From contig CAMDBB010000008.1 of NCBI GenBank assembly GCA_945889195.1, positions 1 through 59,192 on the forward strand: a stretch of 59,192 nt of DNA, read 5' to 3'. The position numbers and the translations under genes were made by a program. A model generated the notes under the pieces. The model was given only the letters and a program-made list of their open reading frames with translations, was not told the DNA's origin and did not search any database. Positions 43,206-54,112 of the stretch are shown one piece after another. The first letter of the stretch is position 1. Every line of letters begins with the position of its first letter. This stretch comes from Bifidobacterium breve (GTDB lineage Bacteria; Actinomycetota; Actinomycetes; Nanopelagicales; Nanopelagicaceae).

Positions 43206-44060
43206 ATGAGCACAGTCATCAGCGTCGCCGGCTTGAAGAAGAGCTACGGCGCGAATCAGGCGGTCAACGGGGTCGACCTGCAGATATCTCAAGGTGAAAT
43301 CTTTGCGCTCCTCGGGCCCAATGGGGCCGGCAAAACCACCACCGTAGAGATCCTCGAAGGCTTTCGCGATCGAGATTCAGGTGAGGTGAAGGTCTTAGGT
43401 TTTGACCCAGCGACTAAGGGGTCTGCAGCACAAGCATGGCGCGATCGCATCGGCATCGTTCTGCAATCAACTGAAGATGCTGGCGATCTGACTGTCTATG
43501 AATCAGTCTCGCACTTTGCCAAGTACTACAAAAATCCTAAAGACCCACGTGAAGTAATTGATCTTGTTGGATTAGGCGAAAAAGTAGATGCTTTGGGTCG
43601 TACCTTGTCAGGTGGACAGCGTCGCAGACTCGATGTCGCTCTCGGCATTATTGGTAGCCCGGAGGTGATTTTTCTTGATGAACCGACAACTGGTTTTGAC
43701 CCAGAAGCGCGTCGCGCCTTCTGGTCTCTGATTCGAAACTTACGTGATGAAGGCGCCACAATTTTGCTGACCACTCACTACCTCGATGAAGCAGAAGCTC
43801 TCGCTGATCGAGTCGCTGTCATTAACCATGGACAGATTATTGAAGTCTCCACACCTGAACTTCTTGGCGGGCGAGCCACCTCTCTCGCCACAGTCACTTG
43901 GCGCGAAGATGGATTGACAAAATCTGAGAAGAGCGAGAACCCCACTGCACTTGTTTCACAGCTTTCTTCTCGATTTAAGGGAGAAGTTCCTGAGCTCAGC
44001 GTCAAGCGCGCATCGCTCGAAGATATATATCTTGAGATGATTGGAGGCGCGAATGAGTAA
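43206..44060 (+). CDS. ABC transporter ATP-binding protein (drug/antibiotic export type)
   Basis: A 284-residue ATPase of the DrrA-like class. Motifs are Walker A GPNGAGKTTTVEILEG, Q-loop IGIVLQSTEDAGDLTVYESV, signature LSGGQRRRLDVALGI, Walker B VIFLDEPTTGFDPEARR and switch His in TTHYLDEAEALADRV. It pairs with the permease gene that begins inside its last codons. The exported substrate is not evident. Confidence 0.93.
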   Translation: MSTVISVAGLKKSYGANQAVNGVDLQISQGEIFALLGPNGAGKTTTVEILEGFRDRDSGEVKVLGFDPATKGSAAQAWRDRIGIVLQSTEDAGDLTVYESVSHFAKYYKNPKDPREVIDLVGLGEKVDALGRTLSGGQRRRLDVALGIIGSPEVIFLDEPTTGFDPEARRAFWSLIRNLRDEGATILLTTHYLDEAEALADRVAVINHGQIIEVSTPELLGGRATSLATVTWREDGLTKSEKSENPTALVSQLSSRFKGEVPELSVKRASLEDIYLEMIGGANE

Positions 44061-44844
44061 ACCAACTGCGCTCTCAATCGGTATTCAACGTGGTGGCCTT
44101 GAGATTAGACAATTTATGCGTCAACGTGAATCAGTTGTCTTCACAATGCTCTTTCCACTTATTCTCTTGGCAATCTTTGGATCTGTCTTTTCAAATCAGA
44201 TTGCTGAAGGCGTAACTTTTAGCCAATACTTCGTCGCTGGCATGATTGCTTCCGGGCTGGTTAATACCGGCTTCCAACAATTAGCCATCATGATTCCTAT
44301 GGAACGTGACTTCGGAACGTTAAAACGCTTACGTGGTACTCCTATGCCGGCCAGCAGCTACTTCATTGGTAAATCCATATTGGTAATGCTAAGCATGCTG
44401 GTTCAAGTCTTCTTATTGCTAACCGCAGGCGTTGCCTTCTTTGGCGTTAATCTGCCAACGAGCGCTGATAAGTGGCTCATTCTCTTAGCTCTCCTTGTCA
44501 TCGGCAGCGCCTGTTCAACAATTCTCGGTATTGCATTCTCTAACGTTCCAAAGACTGGCCGTGGTGCATCTGCTGTTGTCTCACCTGTTGTGATTGTGCT
44601 GCAATTCTTTAGCGGCGTCTTCTTTATCTTTACCGATCTGCCACAGTGGATGCAACAAGTTGCCGCAATCTTTCCTTTGAAATGGATGACCCAAGGTGCA
44701 CGTTCGGTCTTCTTGCCGGATTCTTTTGCGGCACAGGAAGTTGCCGGCTCTTGGGAGACTGGCCGTACCTTTGCCATTATCGGCGCCTGGTTGGTCGTAG
44801 GAATTATCTGGGCAATTCGTAGCTTTAAGTGGGAGCGCCAGTGA
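44053..44844 (+). CDS. ABC transporter permease (ABC-2 type)
   Basis: A 263-residue membrane protein with six helices of the ABC-2 exporter class. The conserved stretch RDFGTLKRLRGTPMPASSYF near residue 85 and the sequence VVSPVVIVLQFFSGVFFIFT in the second half are typical. ATG 44053 overlaps the ATPase stop by eight bases, and a GGAGG ribosome-binding site lies 5 bases before it, which supports this start over an earlier TTG. The 3' end overlaps the next gene (GTGA). Confidence 0.92.
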   Translation: MSKPTALSIGIQRGGLEIRQFMRQRESVVFTMLFPLILLAIFGSVFSNQIAEGVTFSQYFVAGMIASGLVNTGFQQLAIMIPMERDFGTLKRLRGTPMPASSYFIGKSILVMLSMLVQVFLLLTAGVAFFGVNLPTSADKWLILLALLVIGSACSTILGIAFSNVPKTGRGASAVVSPVVIVLQFFSGVFFIFTDLPQWMQQVAAIFPLKWMTQGARSVFLPDSFAAQEVAGSWETGRTFAIIGAWLVVGIIWAIRSFKWERQ

Positions 44845-45470
44845 AGAAACTAGCCCTCCTCATTTCTGTAGCCCTAATCGCTTCATCAAGCAGCGCACTT
44901 GCAGCAACCAAGAAGCCGACGCCTACTCCAACTGTTAAGAGCACAGCAAAGGCAACCGCTAAACCCACCGTGAGCGCATCACCTACGGCAACTACTACTG
45001 CAAAGGCGACCGTCAAACCTAAGCCAAAGCCAAAACCGAAGAAGACTGCGCGCAAGACCCCGTCGCCAAAACCAAAGTGGCCTCCTGCTGGTTTTGCGAT
45101 TGAATCAGGTGTCTATGCCAAGGTACCTAGTAGCAAAGAGTTGATTGGAATTCTCTCTGCTCGCAACGTTCTGGCTTCGCAAGTAGAAGCATGCACAAAG
45201 TTTGTCTGTGGCGCAGTCCTCGTTGCATCTGAACCAGGATGTCGTTGGTGGGAAGTTAACTCACGAGTTTATGGCCAGGATAAGAGCGTCATTGGCTCAC
45301 TTCAGACTATCTCTGGAGCATCAAAACCTAAAGAGATAAAGACAATTCTTTTGATCTCACCCGAGCCTTTGGCATCTCTGGAGTACATCACTGGTATCGA
45401 AGTGGTCTGCCATCAAGAAGAGAAGCCTTCTGGTTATCCATCCGTCACCTTTACGAGGGTGCCGAGCTAA
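44841..45470 (+). CDS. secreted protein with Pro/Lys/Thr-rich linker, unknown function
   Basis: A 209-residue protein. A signal peptide (KKLALLISVALIASSSSALAAT) is followed by a low-complexity region of about 55 residues rich in Thr, Ala, Pro and Lys, with PKPKPKPKK and PSPKPKWPP. A globular C-terminal domain of about 125 residues follows, with Cys residues in VEACTKFVCGAVL, EPGCRWW and EVVCHQEE. I do not recognise the fold. The linker resembles wall-spanning segments of actinobacterial exported proteins. The start is GTG 44841, overlapping the permease stop by four bases. Confidence 0.75.
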   Translation: MKKLALLISVALIASSSSALAATKKPTPTPTVKSTAKATAKPTVSASPTATTTAKATVKPKPKPKPKKTARKTPSPKPKWPPAGFAIESGVYAKVPSSKELIGILSARNVLASQVEACTKFVCGAVLVASEPGCRWWEVNSRVYGQDKSVIGSLQTISGASKPKEIKTILLISPEPLASLEYITGIEVVCHQEEKPSGYPSVTFTRVPS

Positions 45471-45796
45471 TGCTGGGCGGTACCAACAACTACCTCTTCT
45501 TTATGAGCTTGGCCGGTTTTCCTGTTGTTCTCTTTCTCATCCTGATTCTCAAGTGGGCGACCAAGCCAGGTAAATCTCTGATTGCTCGTCGAGCAGTGCA
45601 GGGCGGCGAAGGTGATTATGGATCTCTAGTGGCAGTTGCCAGCCCAAGTAATCATATTGAAGGCGAAATGCTGCGACAGAAGTTACTAGCGGTAAAAATC
45701 AGAGCAACGCTGACTCAGACCAATGATGGTCCTCGCATCTTTGTCTTTCCTGAAGAAGAGAGCGCAGCTCGCGCGCATCTTAAGAGTTTCTCTTAG
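45470..45796 (+). CDS. small membrane protein with DUF2007-like domain
   Basis: A 108-residue protein: one N-terminal helix (YLFFMSLAGFPVVLFLILIL), then a basic segment and a domain of about 60 residues, LVAVASPSNHIEGEMLRQKL and then RIFVFPEEESAARAHL. This resembles the DUF2007-like domain that also appears as putative signal-transducing. ATG 45470 overlaps the previous stop by one base (TAATG). It ends with a four-base overlap with the convergent adenosyltransferase gene. Confidence 0.65.
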   Translation: MLGGTNNYLFFMSLAGFPVVLFLILILKWATKPGKSLIARRAVQGGEGDYGSLVAVASPSNHIEGEMLRQKLLAVKIRATLTQTNDGPRIFVFPEEESAARAHLKSFS

Positions 45797-46365
45797 CGGT
45801 TAGCTCCCGGAACCCACAACTGATCGCCGATGCTTTTATTGGCATGGCGAGCAAGTACAAAGAGTAGGTCAGAGCAACGGTTGAGATACTTTGCAGTTAA
45901 AGGATTAACTCCTCCGCCAAATGCGTGGATCGCAGCCCAGGTACGACGCTCTGCGCGACGCACAACAGTGCGAGCAACATGTAAGTGAGCTGCTGCAGGT
46001 GTGCCTGAAGGAAGCACAAATGAACGTAGCGCTTCTAAATCTTTGTTGTAGTGATCTATCTGAGCTTCTAGATATGTCACCTGAGATTCCAAGACGCGAA
46101 GTGGTTCAAATGCCGGTGCATCTACGACCGGTGTACATAGATCTGCGCCTACATCGAAGAGATCATTTTGAATGCGCACCAAGAGCGCGCGAACATCATC
46201 GGTTAGCTCATCAGTTGCCAAGACAACTCCGATAGTGGAGTTTGCTTCATCAACTGTTGCATACGCTTCAAGACGAGGATCGTTCTTAGAGGTGCGGCTC
46301 ATATCTCCGAGAGAGGTAGTGCCGTCATCGCCTGTCTTAGTGTAAATACGCGTTAAATTAACCAT
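45793..46365 (-). CDS. PduO-type cob(I)alamin adenosyltransferase
   Basis: A 190-residue enzyme that adenosylates cob(I)alamin to make coenzyme B12. The start RIYTKTGDDGTTSLGDMSR is the ATP-binding loop of the PduO type. Further signatures are EAYATVDEANSTIG, LPSGTPAAAHLHVARTVVRRAER and YLNRCSDLLFVLARHAN. It lies 28 bases from the divergent murA start, the same arrangement as in mycobacteria. The presence of this gene implies use of adenosylcobalamin; no cobalamin-dependent gene is in the window. Confidence 0.94.
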   Translation of the reverse strand: MVNLTRIYTKTGDDGTTSLGDMSRTSKNDPRLEAYATVDEANSTIGVVLATDELTDDVRALLVRIQNDLFDVGADLCTPVVDAPAFEPLRVLESQVTYLEAQIDHYNKDLEALRSFVLPSGTPAAAHLHVARTVVRRAERRTWAAIHAFGGGVNPLTAKYLNRCSDLLFVLARHANKSIGDQLWVPGANR

Positions 46366-46393
46366 GTCCGTAGCCTATAAGTAGTATTCAGAT
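46366..46393. promoter_or_regulatory. divergent leaderless promoters of murA and the adenosyltransferase
   Basis: The plus-strand -10 box TAGTAT (46382-46387) lies 6 bases before murA ATG. On the minus strand TATAGG/TAGGCT lies about 6-8 bases before the ATG at 46365. The whole spacer is 28 bases, so the promoters must overlap. Confidence 0.45.
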
Positions 46394-47668
46394 ATGGCAT
46401 CATCGAAAGCGGCAGAGCTAGACCGCTTCAGAATCACCGGTGGATGCCGCCTCCAAGGCGAAGTCAGCGTTACTGGGGCGAAGAATTCAGTCCTTAAGTT
46501 AATGGCTGCATCCCTGCTTGCAGTCGGTACAACGACTATTCGTAACGTTCCCGATATCGCTGATGTGGACATCATGGCTGACCTTCTTACTCGCCTTGGC
46601 TGCACCGTCAAACATGAAGGCTCTGTCGTCACTATCGACGTTCCTGCTGCTCCCCTGCACCGCGCTGATTACGATCTGGTTCGCAAGATGCGCGCATCAA
46701 TTAACGTACTTGGCCCACTCGTTGCTCGCGTTGGAAAAGCAGAAGTTGCACTCCCTGGTGGAGATGCCATCGGCTCACGAGGATTAGATTTTCATATTAA
46801 GGGTTTGGAATCTCTCGGTGCTAAAGCACATGTCGAACATGGATATGTCATTGCCGAAGCGCCGAAGGGACTTACCGGAACTTCTATTGAGTTGGATTTC
46901 CCATCAGTAGGTGCAACTGAAAACCTCATGACTGCCGCAGTTCTTGCTAAGGGCACGACTATTATCGATAACGCAGCACGCGAACCTGACTTAGTTGATC
47001 TCGGTGAATTCCTTATTGGGATGGGTGCAAAAATTGAAGGGCTCGGAACTCCTACAATCACCATTTACGGTGTGAAGGAACTTTATCCGACTGATCACAC
47101 AACAGTCACCGATCGCATCATCGCCGGCACATGGGCATTTGCAGCTGCCATGACACAAGGTGATATCACCATTCATGGTGGACGCGCGGATTACATGGAG
47201 GTAATGCTTGAGAAGTTAACCTCTGCAGGCGCAATCATTACTTCAATACATAACGGCATCCGCGTGCAGATGAACCAGCGCCCTAAGGCAATTGATGTTG
47301 CAACACTTCCCTATCCAGGTTTCGCCACCGACCTGCTGCCATTCATCATCGGTATGAATGCAATCGCCGAAGGCCACTCAATCGTTACTGAAAATGTCTT
47401 TGAATCACGCTTTATGTTCGTCAATGAACTGATGCGATTAGGCGCTCAAATCACTGTAGATGGCCACCACGCCTCTATCGACGGCATTCCACAGCTATCT
47501 GGCGCCCCAGTCGAAGCTACCGATATCCGTGCTGGTGCCGGTCTTGTATTAGCAGCGCTCGTATCTGACGGTGAAACAACCGTCGATGGCGCATTCCATA
47601 TCGATCGCGGATATCCAAACTTCGCCGAGCAATTGGTAAGCCTCGGCGCAAAGGTAGTTAGAGAATAA
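46394..47668 (+). CDS. murA: UDP-N-acetylglucosamine 1-carboxyvinyltransferase
   Basis: MurA transfers enolpyruvate from PEP to UDP-GlcNAc, the first committed step of peptidoglycan synthesis. The 424-residue protein has the EPSP-synthase-like two-domain fold. [19 protein letters not shown] at the start carries the Lys and Asn ligands. The active-site loop reads [15 protein letters not shown]; in most bacteria the residue after GG is Cys, here it is Asp. This substitution is known in actinobacteria such as mycobacteria and gives intrinsic fosfomycin insensitivity. A large hairpin terminator follows the gene. Confidence 0.97.
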   Translation: MASSKAAELDRFRITGGCRLQGEVSVTGAKNSVLKLMAASLLAVGTTTIRNVPDIADVDIMADLLTRLGCTVKHEGSVVTIDVPAAPLHRADYDLVRKMRASINVLGPLVARVGKAEVALPGGDAIGSRGLDFHIKGLESLGAKAHVEHGYVIAEAPKGLTGTSIELDFPSVGATENLMTAAVLAKGTTIIDNAAREPDLVDLGEFLIGMGAKIEGLGTPTITIYGVKELYPTDHTTVTDRIIAGTWAFAAAMTQGDITIHGGRADYMEVMLEKLTSAGAIITSIHNGIRVQMNQRPKAIDVATLPYPGFATDLLPFIIGMNAIAEGHSIVTENVFESRFMFVNELMRLGAQITVDGHHASIDGIPQLSGAPVEATDIRAGAGLVLAALVSDGETTVDGAFHIDRGYPNFAEQLVSLGAKVVRE

Positions 47669-47682
47669 TTCTTGGGTAAATT

Positions 47683-47719
47683 GAAATAGAGCTGAGGCAA
47701 TTTGCCCTAGCTCTATTTC
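47683..47719. terminator. bidirectional terminator between murA and the small membrane gene
   Basis: An 11-bp stem GAAATAGAGCT/AGCTCTATTTC (47683-47693, 47709-47719) encloses an inner stem GGCAA/TTGCC. It lies 14 bases after the murA stop and 12 bases from the end of the convergent membrane gene. The T-runs are weak on both sides. Confidence 0.7.
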
Positions 47720-47731
47720 ACTGGATGCTTT

Positions 47732-48091
47732 CTAAGCGCCTATTGCCATAAACTGGAAGTACCAAAGTGCGATGACTCCAACTGCTGTGATCGCCATGAA
47801 AATCTGAGGGGGTGCTTGGCGAGCATTTCGATTCCACTGAGAATCTTCGTTCTTTGGAATGTCCTTAACATATGCTGCGATATCCCCAAAGACTCCCATT
47901 GCAAACACTAAGAAGAATGCTTCAATAATGCTCACGATGATTTTCCAGCTAGTTTGGCCATCAGAAGAAAGTTCTGCAAATGCGGTAATTGCGAAAATGC
48001 CTACATTGGAAAAAAGTCCAATGAGCATGACCATTGACGCCTGGCCTGCTGCAATTTCGTAACGCTTTTCATTGATTTCACGTAGGTCCAT
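47732..48091 (-). CDS. small integral membrane protein, unknown
   Basis: A 119-residue protein with three hydrophobic helices (MVMLIGLFSNVGIFAITAFA; IIVSIIEAFFLVFAMGVFG; IFMAITAVGVIALWYFQFM) and a charged start DLREINEKRYEIAAGQ. I do not recognise it. ATG 48091 is chosen because the extra 24 residues of the longer frame, from 48163, are unlike a membrane-protein start, but the longer form is possible. It is alone between murA and the ATP synthase operon; mycobacteria have a different small gene near this position. Confidence 0.6.
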   Translation of the reverse strand: MDLREINEKRYEIAAGQASMVMLIGLFSNVGIFAITAFAELSSDGQTSWKIIVSIIEAFFLVFAMGVFGDIAAYVKDIPKNEDSQWNRNARQAPPQIFMAITAVGVIALWYFQFMAIGA

Positions 48092-48187
48092 AGTCTTGCC
48101 TATCTGGGAAGAACCAATTTGGTTGAACGTAAAGTACTCCGGCAGATACTGACCCTCAAGCACCTGTGAATGAATTTGAGGTGAATT

Positions 48188-48213
48188 GCCAAATCAGAGG
48201 TGTCCGATTTGGC
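48188..48213 (-). terminator. hairpin after the atp operon
   Basis: The stem GCCAAATC/GATTTGGC (8 bp) lies 12 bases downstream of the atpC stop on the minus strand. The loop is 10 bases. No strong T-run follows, so the terminator is likely but not certain. Confidence 0.5.
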
Positions 48214-48224
48214 TATTTATCCGT

Positions 48225-48476
48225 TTAGCCTACGGATTCAGTAAGAATTGATACGCGGTCGTTAGAGACTGATAAGAAGCCTCCGCTGACGTTAAATTCC
48301 TTAATTGATCCATCAGAGCTTTTAATGCTGACGGCTCCATCGACTAGTACGCCAAACAAAGGTGTGTGGCCTGGAAGAACTCCAAGCTCACCTTCTGTGG
48401 TGCGAGCTGAGACAAAAGTTGCCTCGCCTGTCCACACCTGTTGTGTTGGCGATACTAGTGCGACGTGAAGTGCCAT
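48225..48476 (-). CDS. atpC: ATP synthase epsilon subunit (short form)
   Basis: An 83-residue protein with the N-terminal beta-sandwich of epsilon: MALHVALVSPTQQVWTGEAT, the conserved GELGVLPGHTPLFGVL and VSGGFLSVSNDRVSILTE. Most epsilon subunits have about 120-135 residues with a C-terminal helical hairpin that inhibits ATP hydrolysis. Here the frame ends directly after the sandwich with TAA, and no extension is seen in other frames. It is the last gene of the operon, 3 bases after atpD. Confidence 0.92.
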   Translation of the reverse strand: MALHVALVSPTQQVWTGEATFVSARTTEGELGVLPGHTPLFGVLVDGAVSIKSSDGSIKEFNVSGGFLSVSNDRVSILTESVG

Positions 48477-48479
48477 GGT

Positions 48480-50809
<2,330 letters not shown>

Positions 50810-50812
50810 GGG

Positions 50813-52435
50813 TTACTTCTTCACCGCCACGATCTGCTCTTGGAGTTCACCCTCGAGTGGATCTTCCTCATTACCAGGGACAGCTGCTGCAGATGATTTA
50901 AAGATCTTCTTAAAGTCATCGATTGCAGCCTGGAGCTTTGCAACGGTTTCATCTTCGAGAACCTTGGTCTCAGAGATTGTTGTCATGATTTCCTTACGCT
51001 CGCGAGAGAGGAAGTCGATGAATTCAGCTTCGAAGCGACGGATATCTGCAACTGGAACAGAGTCAAGGTTGCCCGTTGTTCCTGCCCAAATTGAAGCGAT
51101 CTGCTTCTCAAGTGAGAATGGTGAGTACTGACCTTGCTTCAAGAGCTCGACCATACGCGCACCACGCTCTAGCTGAGCCTTTGATGCTGCATCGAGATCT
51201 GAACCAAAAGCTGCGAATGCTTCGAGCTCTCGGAACTGTGCAAGGTCAAGACGAAGACGACCAGCAATCTTCTTCATCGCCTTAGTCTGCGCAGAACCAC
51301 CAACGCGAGAAACTGAGATACCTACGTTAATCGCTGGGCGAACGCCTGCGTTAAAGAGGTCTGTTTCAAGGAAGCACTGTCCGTCAGTAATCGAAATAAC
51401 GTTTGTAGGAATAAAGGCTGAAACGTCATTTCCCTTAGTTTCAATGATTGGAAGACCAGTCATTGAGCCGCCACCGAGTTCATCTGAGAGCTTTGCACAA
51501 CGCTCTAGCAAACGTGAGTGTAAGTAGAAGACGTCTCCTGGGTACGCTTCGCGACCTGGTGGACGGCGAAGAAGAAGTGAGACTGAACGATATGCCTCAG
51601 CCTGCTTCGAAAGATCATCAAAGCCGCTAAGAACGTGCTCGCCGTTATACATCCAGTGCTGGCCAATTGCAGAACCGGTGTAAGGAGCGAGGTACTTAAA
51701 GCCTGCTGGATCTGATGCAGGGGATGCGACGATTGTTGTGTATTCCATTGCGCCGGCTTCTTCAAGTGCACCTCTTACAGATGCGATTGTTGAACCCTTC
51801 TGACCAATAGCGACGTAGATGCACTTAACCTGCTTCTTCTTATCGCCGGTGAGCCAGTTTTCGCGCTGGTTAATAATTGTGTCGATTGCAACCGCAGTCT
51901 TACCTGTCTGACGGTCACCGATGATGAGCTGGCGCTGTCCGCGACCAATAGCTGTCATTGCATCGATTGCCTTGATACCTGTTGCCATTGGCTCTTTAAC
52001 AGGTTGGCGCTGAACTACTGAAGGGGCCTGAAGTTCTAGGGCACGACGTGCATCTGGCTTAATTTCGCCCTTGCCATCAATTGGTCGACCGAGTGGGTCA
52101 ACAACGCGACCGAGGAATCCATCTCCGACTGGAACAGAGAGAACTTCACCTGTACGACGTACAGAGGTTCCTTCTTCAATTCCTGCGTAGTCACCCAAGA
52201 TAACAACACCAATTTCGCGCACGTCGAGGTTAAGTGCCAGACCTAACGTTCCGTTCTCGAACTGAAGTAGTTCGTTAGCCATTGTTGAAGGAAGTCCTTC
52301 AACGCGAGCGATTCCATCGCCTGCCTGGCTAACTGTTCCGACCTCGTCACGAGCCGCGGTGCCTGGATCGTATGACTTAACGAAATTCGCTAAGGCATCC
52401 CGAATTTCATTCGGTTGGATCTTGAGCTCTGCCAT
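50813..52435 (-). CDS. atpA: ATP synthase alpha subunit
   Basis: The regulatory nucleotide-binding subunit of F1, 540 residues. Walker A is [18 protein letters not shown]; also visible are [39 protein letters not shown] and the alpha-specific [17 protein letters not shown]. It lies 11 bases after atpH. The C-terminus is slightly extended, with Glu/Asp-rich residues, as in other actinobacteria. Confidence 0.98.
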   Translation of the reverse strand: MAELKIQPNEIRDALANFVKSYDPGTAARDEVGTVSQAGDGIARVEGLPSTMANELLQFENGTLGLALNLDVREIGVVILGDYAGIEEGTSVRRTGEVLSVPVGDGFLGRVVDPLGRPIDGKGEIKPDARRALELQAPSVVQRQPVKEPMATGIKAIDAMTAIGRGQRQLIIGDRQTGKTAVAIDTIINQRENWLTGDKKKQVKCIYVAIGQKGSTIASVRGALEEAGAMEYTTIVASPASDPAGFKYLAPYTGSAIGQHWMYNGEHVLSGFDDLSKQAEAYRSVSLLLRRPPGREAYPGDVFYLHSRLLERCAKLSDELGGGSMTGLPIIETKGNDVSAFIPTNVISITDGQCFLETDLFNAGVRPAINVGISVSRVGGSAQTKAMKKIAGRLRLDLAQFRELEAFAAFGSDLDAASKAQLERGARMVELLKQGQYSPFSLEKQIASIWAGTTGNLDSVPVADIRRFEAEFIDFLSRERKEIMTTISETKVLEDETVAKLQAAIDDFKKIFKSSAAAVPGNEEDPLEGELQEQIVAVKK

Positions 52436-52446
52436 GAGTTTCCCCT

Positions 52447-53280
52447 TTATTTGTTTCCAGCAAGTGCACGTCCGGCACCTGCAAGTCGATTTGAAACGCT
52501 TCCATCTACAAGTTCGTCTGCAAACTTCACAGATGCTCCACCAATAATTGATGGATCAACCTGAATGTTGACGCGGATTGGTTGCCCAACCAGCGATTCA
52601 ATGGCCGATGCCAGACGAGTTTTCTGTGAATCTGAGATTGCAGTTGCAACACGCACATTTGCAATAAGGCGATTACGTCGGTTTGCAAGACCGAAGAGAT
52701 AATCGTTAAAGCCAGCTTCGATACTGCGACCCCGAAGGTGTGAAATTAACGCCACAGCCAACTTAATAGTTGATGCCGCAGCCTTCTTTGAGAGAACTTC
52801 TGCAATAAGAGCTGATTTAGCATCAGTATTTCCAGTACCGACAAGCGCTTTTCGGAGCTCAAAGTTTTCGGCGATGACGCGTGAAGTTTCGAATAGCTCA
52901 TCTTCAACGCGATCTAGTTCGCCTGCAATATTGGCAGATGATGCCTCGGCTTCAATGGCTAGCTGCTCGAGGACATGAACAATGTCGCCTCCGGCAGACC
53001 AACGAAGCGTTGAAACATCAGTAAGTAGGGCAACAGTTGCAGCGCCAACGCTCTTGCCAAATAGCTCCTTGACGAGAGCGCCTTTGGCGGATGCATCGCG
53101 GGATGGATCTGCAAAGGCGCGGCGAAGAGAAGTGTTTTTAGCAAATACATCTGCTGCGAAGAAGAGTTCAGAGGAAAGTTCGGAGGCGCTGGCAGCGCTT
53201 GCGCCCTTTACGGCAGCGTCAAGCTTTGCGCGTGCAGCCACAAGTGACTGACGACTGCTTCCTCCGAGATGGACTCTCAA
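52447..53280 (-). CDS. atpH: ATP synthase delta subunit
   Basis: A 277-residue delta (OSCP) subunit linking F1 to the peripheral stalk. The C-terminal domain holds [20 protein letters not shown], then [20 protein letters not shown] and the conserved [20 protein letters not shown]. The length is greater than the usual 180 residues, as is common in actinobacteria, but it is not fused to b as in mycobacteria. It lies 21 bases after atpF. Confidence 0.94.
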   Translation of the reverse strand: MRVHLGGSSRQSLVAARAKLDAAVKGASAASASELSSELFFAADVFAKNTSLRRAFADPSRDASAKGALVKELFGKSVGAATVALLTDVSTLRWSAGGDIVHVLEQLAIEAEASSANIAGELDRVEDELFETSRVIAENFELRKALVGTGNTDAKSALIAEVLSKKAAASTIKLAVALISHLRGRSIEAGFNDYLFGLANRRNRLIANVRVATAISDSQKTRLASAIESLVGQPIRVNIQVDPSIIGGASVKFADELVDGSVSNRLAGAGRALAGNK

Positions 53281-53301
53281 CTGATTCTCCTACTTACTTT
53301 T

Positions 53302-53841
53302 CTAGTTCTTCTGGGACTTCTCGAGGTCTTCGATGAAGCGGTCCACAATCCGTGATTGACGGGCCTGGTCTTCTAGAGCTTCCCCGACAATCTTTGAAGC
53401 GAGTTCAACAGCAAGTGCGCCAACTTCATTGCGAAGAGATGTCACTGCTTGTTGGCGCTCTGCCTCAATGGATGCGTGTGCTGCAGCAGTAATGCGATTG
53501 GCCTCCTCTTGCGCCTTAGCGCGAAGTTCTTCGAGGATTGCAGCACCTTGAATACGTGCATCATCACGAAGTTTTGCAGCCTCACCCTGTGCAGATGAAA
53601 GTTGTTCGTTGTATTGAACGAGCGCGCGCTGCGCCTCGAGCTGTGCCTTTTCGGCGCGCTCGATGCCACCTTCGATTGCTTGTGTTCGTTCGGTAAATGC
53701 CTTTTCAAACTTAGGCACAACCGCCTTACGCAAGACCAGAAAGAGGAGGGTGAAGGCGATTGCTCCCACAATAAGTTCAGCAGTGTGCGGAACCAGTGGG
53801 TTGAGCTCTTCTCCCCCAGCGAGCAAATTAATTGAGCGCAT
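53302..53841 (-). CDS. atpF: ATP synthase b subunit
   Basis: The peripheral stalk subunit of Fo, 179 residues. One membrane helix (LIVGAIAFTLLFLVLRKAVV) is followed by a long charged coiled coil of about 130 residues (ERTQAIEGGIERAEKAQLEA). The N-terminus MRSINLLAGGEELNPLVPHT is short. It is 26 bases after atpE and 21 bases before atpH. Confidence 0.96.
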   Translation of the reverse strand: MRSINLLAGGEELNPLVPHTAELIVGAIAFTLLFLVLRKAVVPKFEKAFTERTQAIEGGIERAEKAQLEAQRALVQYNEQLSSAQGEAAKLRDDARIQGAAILEELRAKAQEEANRITAAAHASIEAERQQAVTSLRNEVGALAVELASKIVGEALEDQARQSRIVDRFIEDLEKSQKN

Positions 53842-53867
53842 TGTTGTCTCTATTTAATCTGAACTAA

Positions 53868-54071
53868 TTAGAGGACGAATGCGAGAACGAGACCGAAGAG
53901 TGCAAGAGCTTCAGCGAGCGCGAATCCTAGGAACGCGATTGGCTGGAGCACGCTACGCGCTTCTGGCTGACGAGCTACGCCGTTGATATACGCAGCGAAG
54001 ATCATTCCTGTTGCAATTGCTGGACCAATTGCTGATAGGCCAAAACCGACCAGGTTGAGTGTGCCTGTCAT
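53868..54071 (-). CDS. atpE: ATP synthase c subunit
   Basis: A 67-residue proteolipid of the c-ring with two helices. The polar loop reads ARQPEARSV, and the ion-binding carboxylate is the Glu of [13 protein letters not shown] in helix 2. The residues around it suggest proton use rather than sodium, though this is inferred. It is 41 bases after atpB, and a run of about 26 bases separates it from atpF. Confidence 0.97.
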   Translation of the reverse strand: MTGTLNLVGFGLSAIGPAIATGMIFAAYINGVARQPEARSVLQPIAFLGFALAEALALFGLVLAFVL

Positions 54072-54112
54072 TTTTTATTACCCTTTCATTAGGTTATTGC
54101 GTTATTTTCTTG

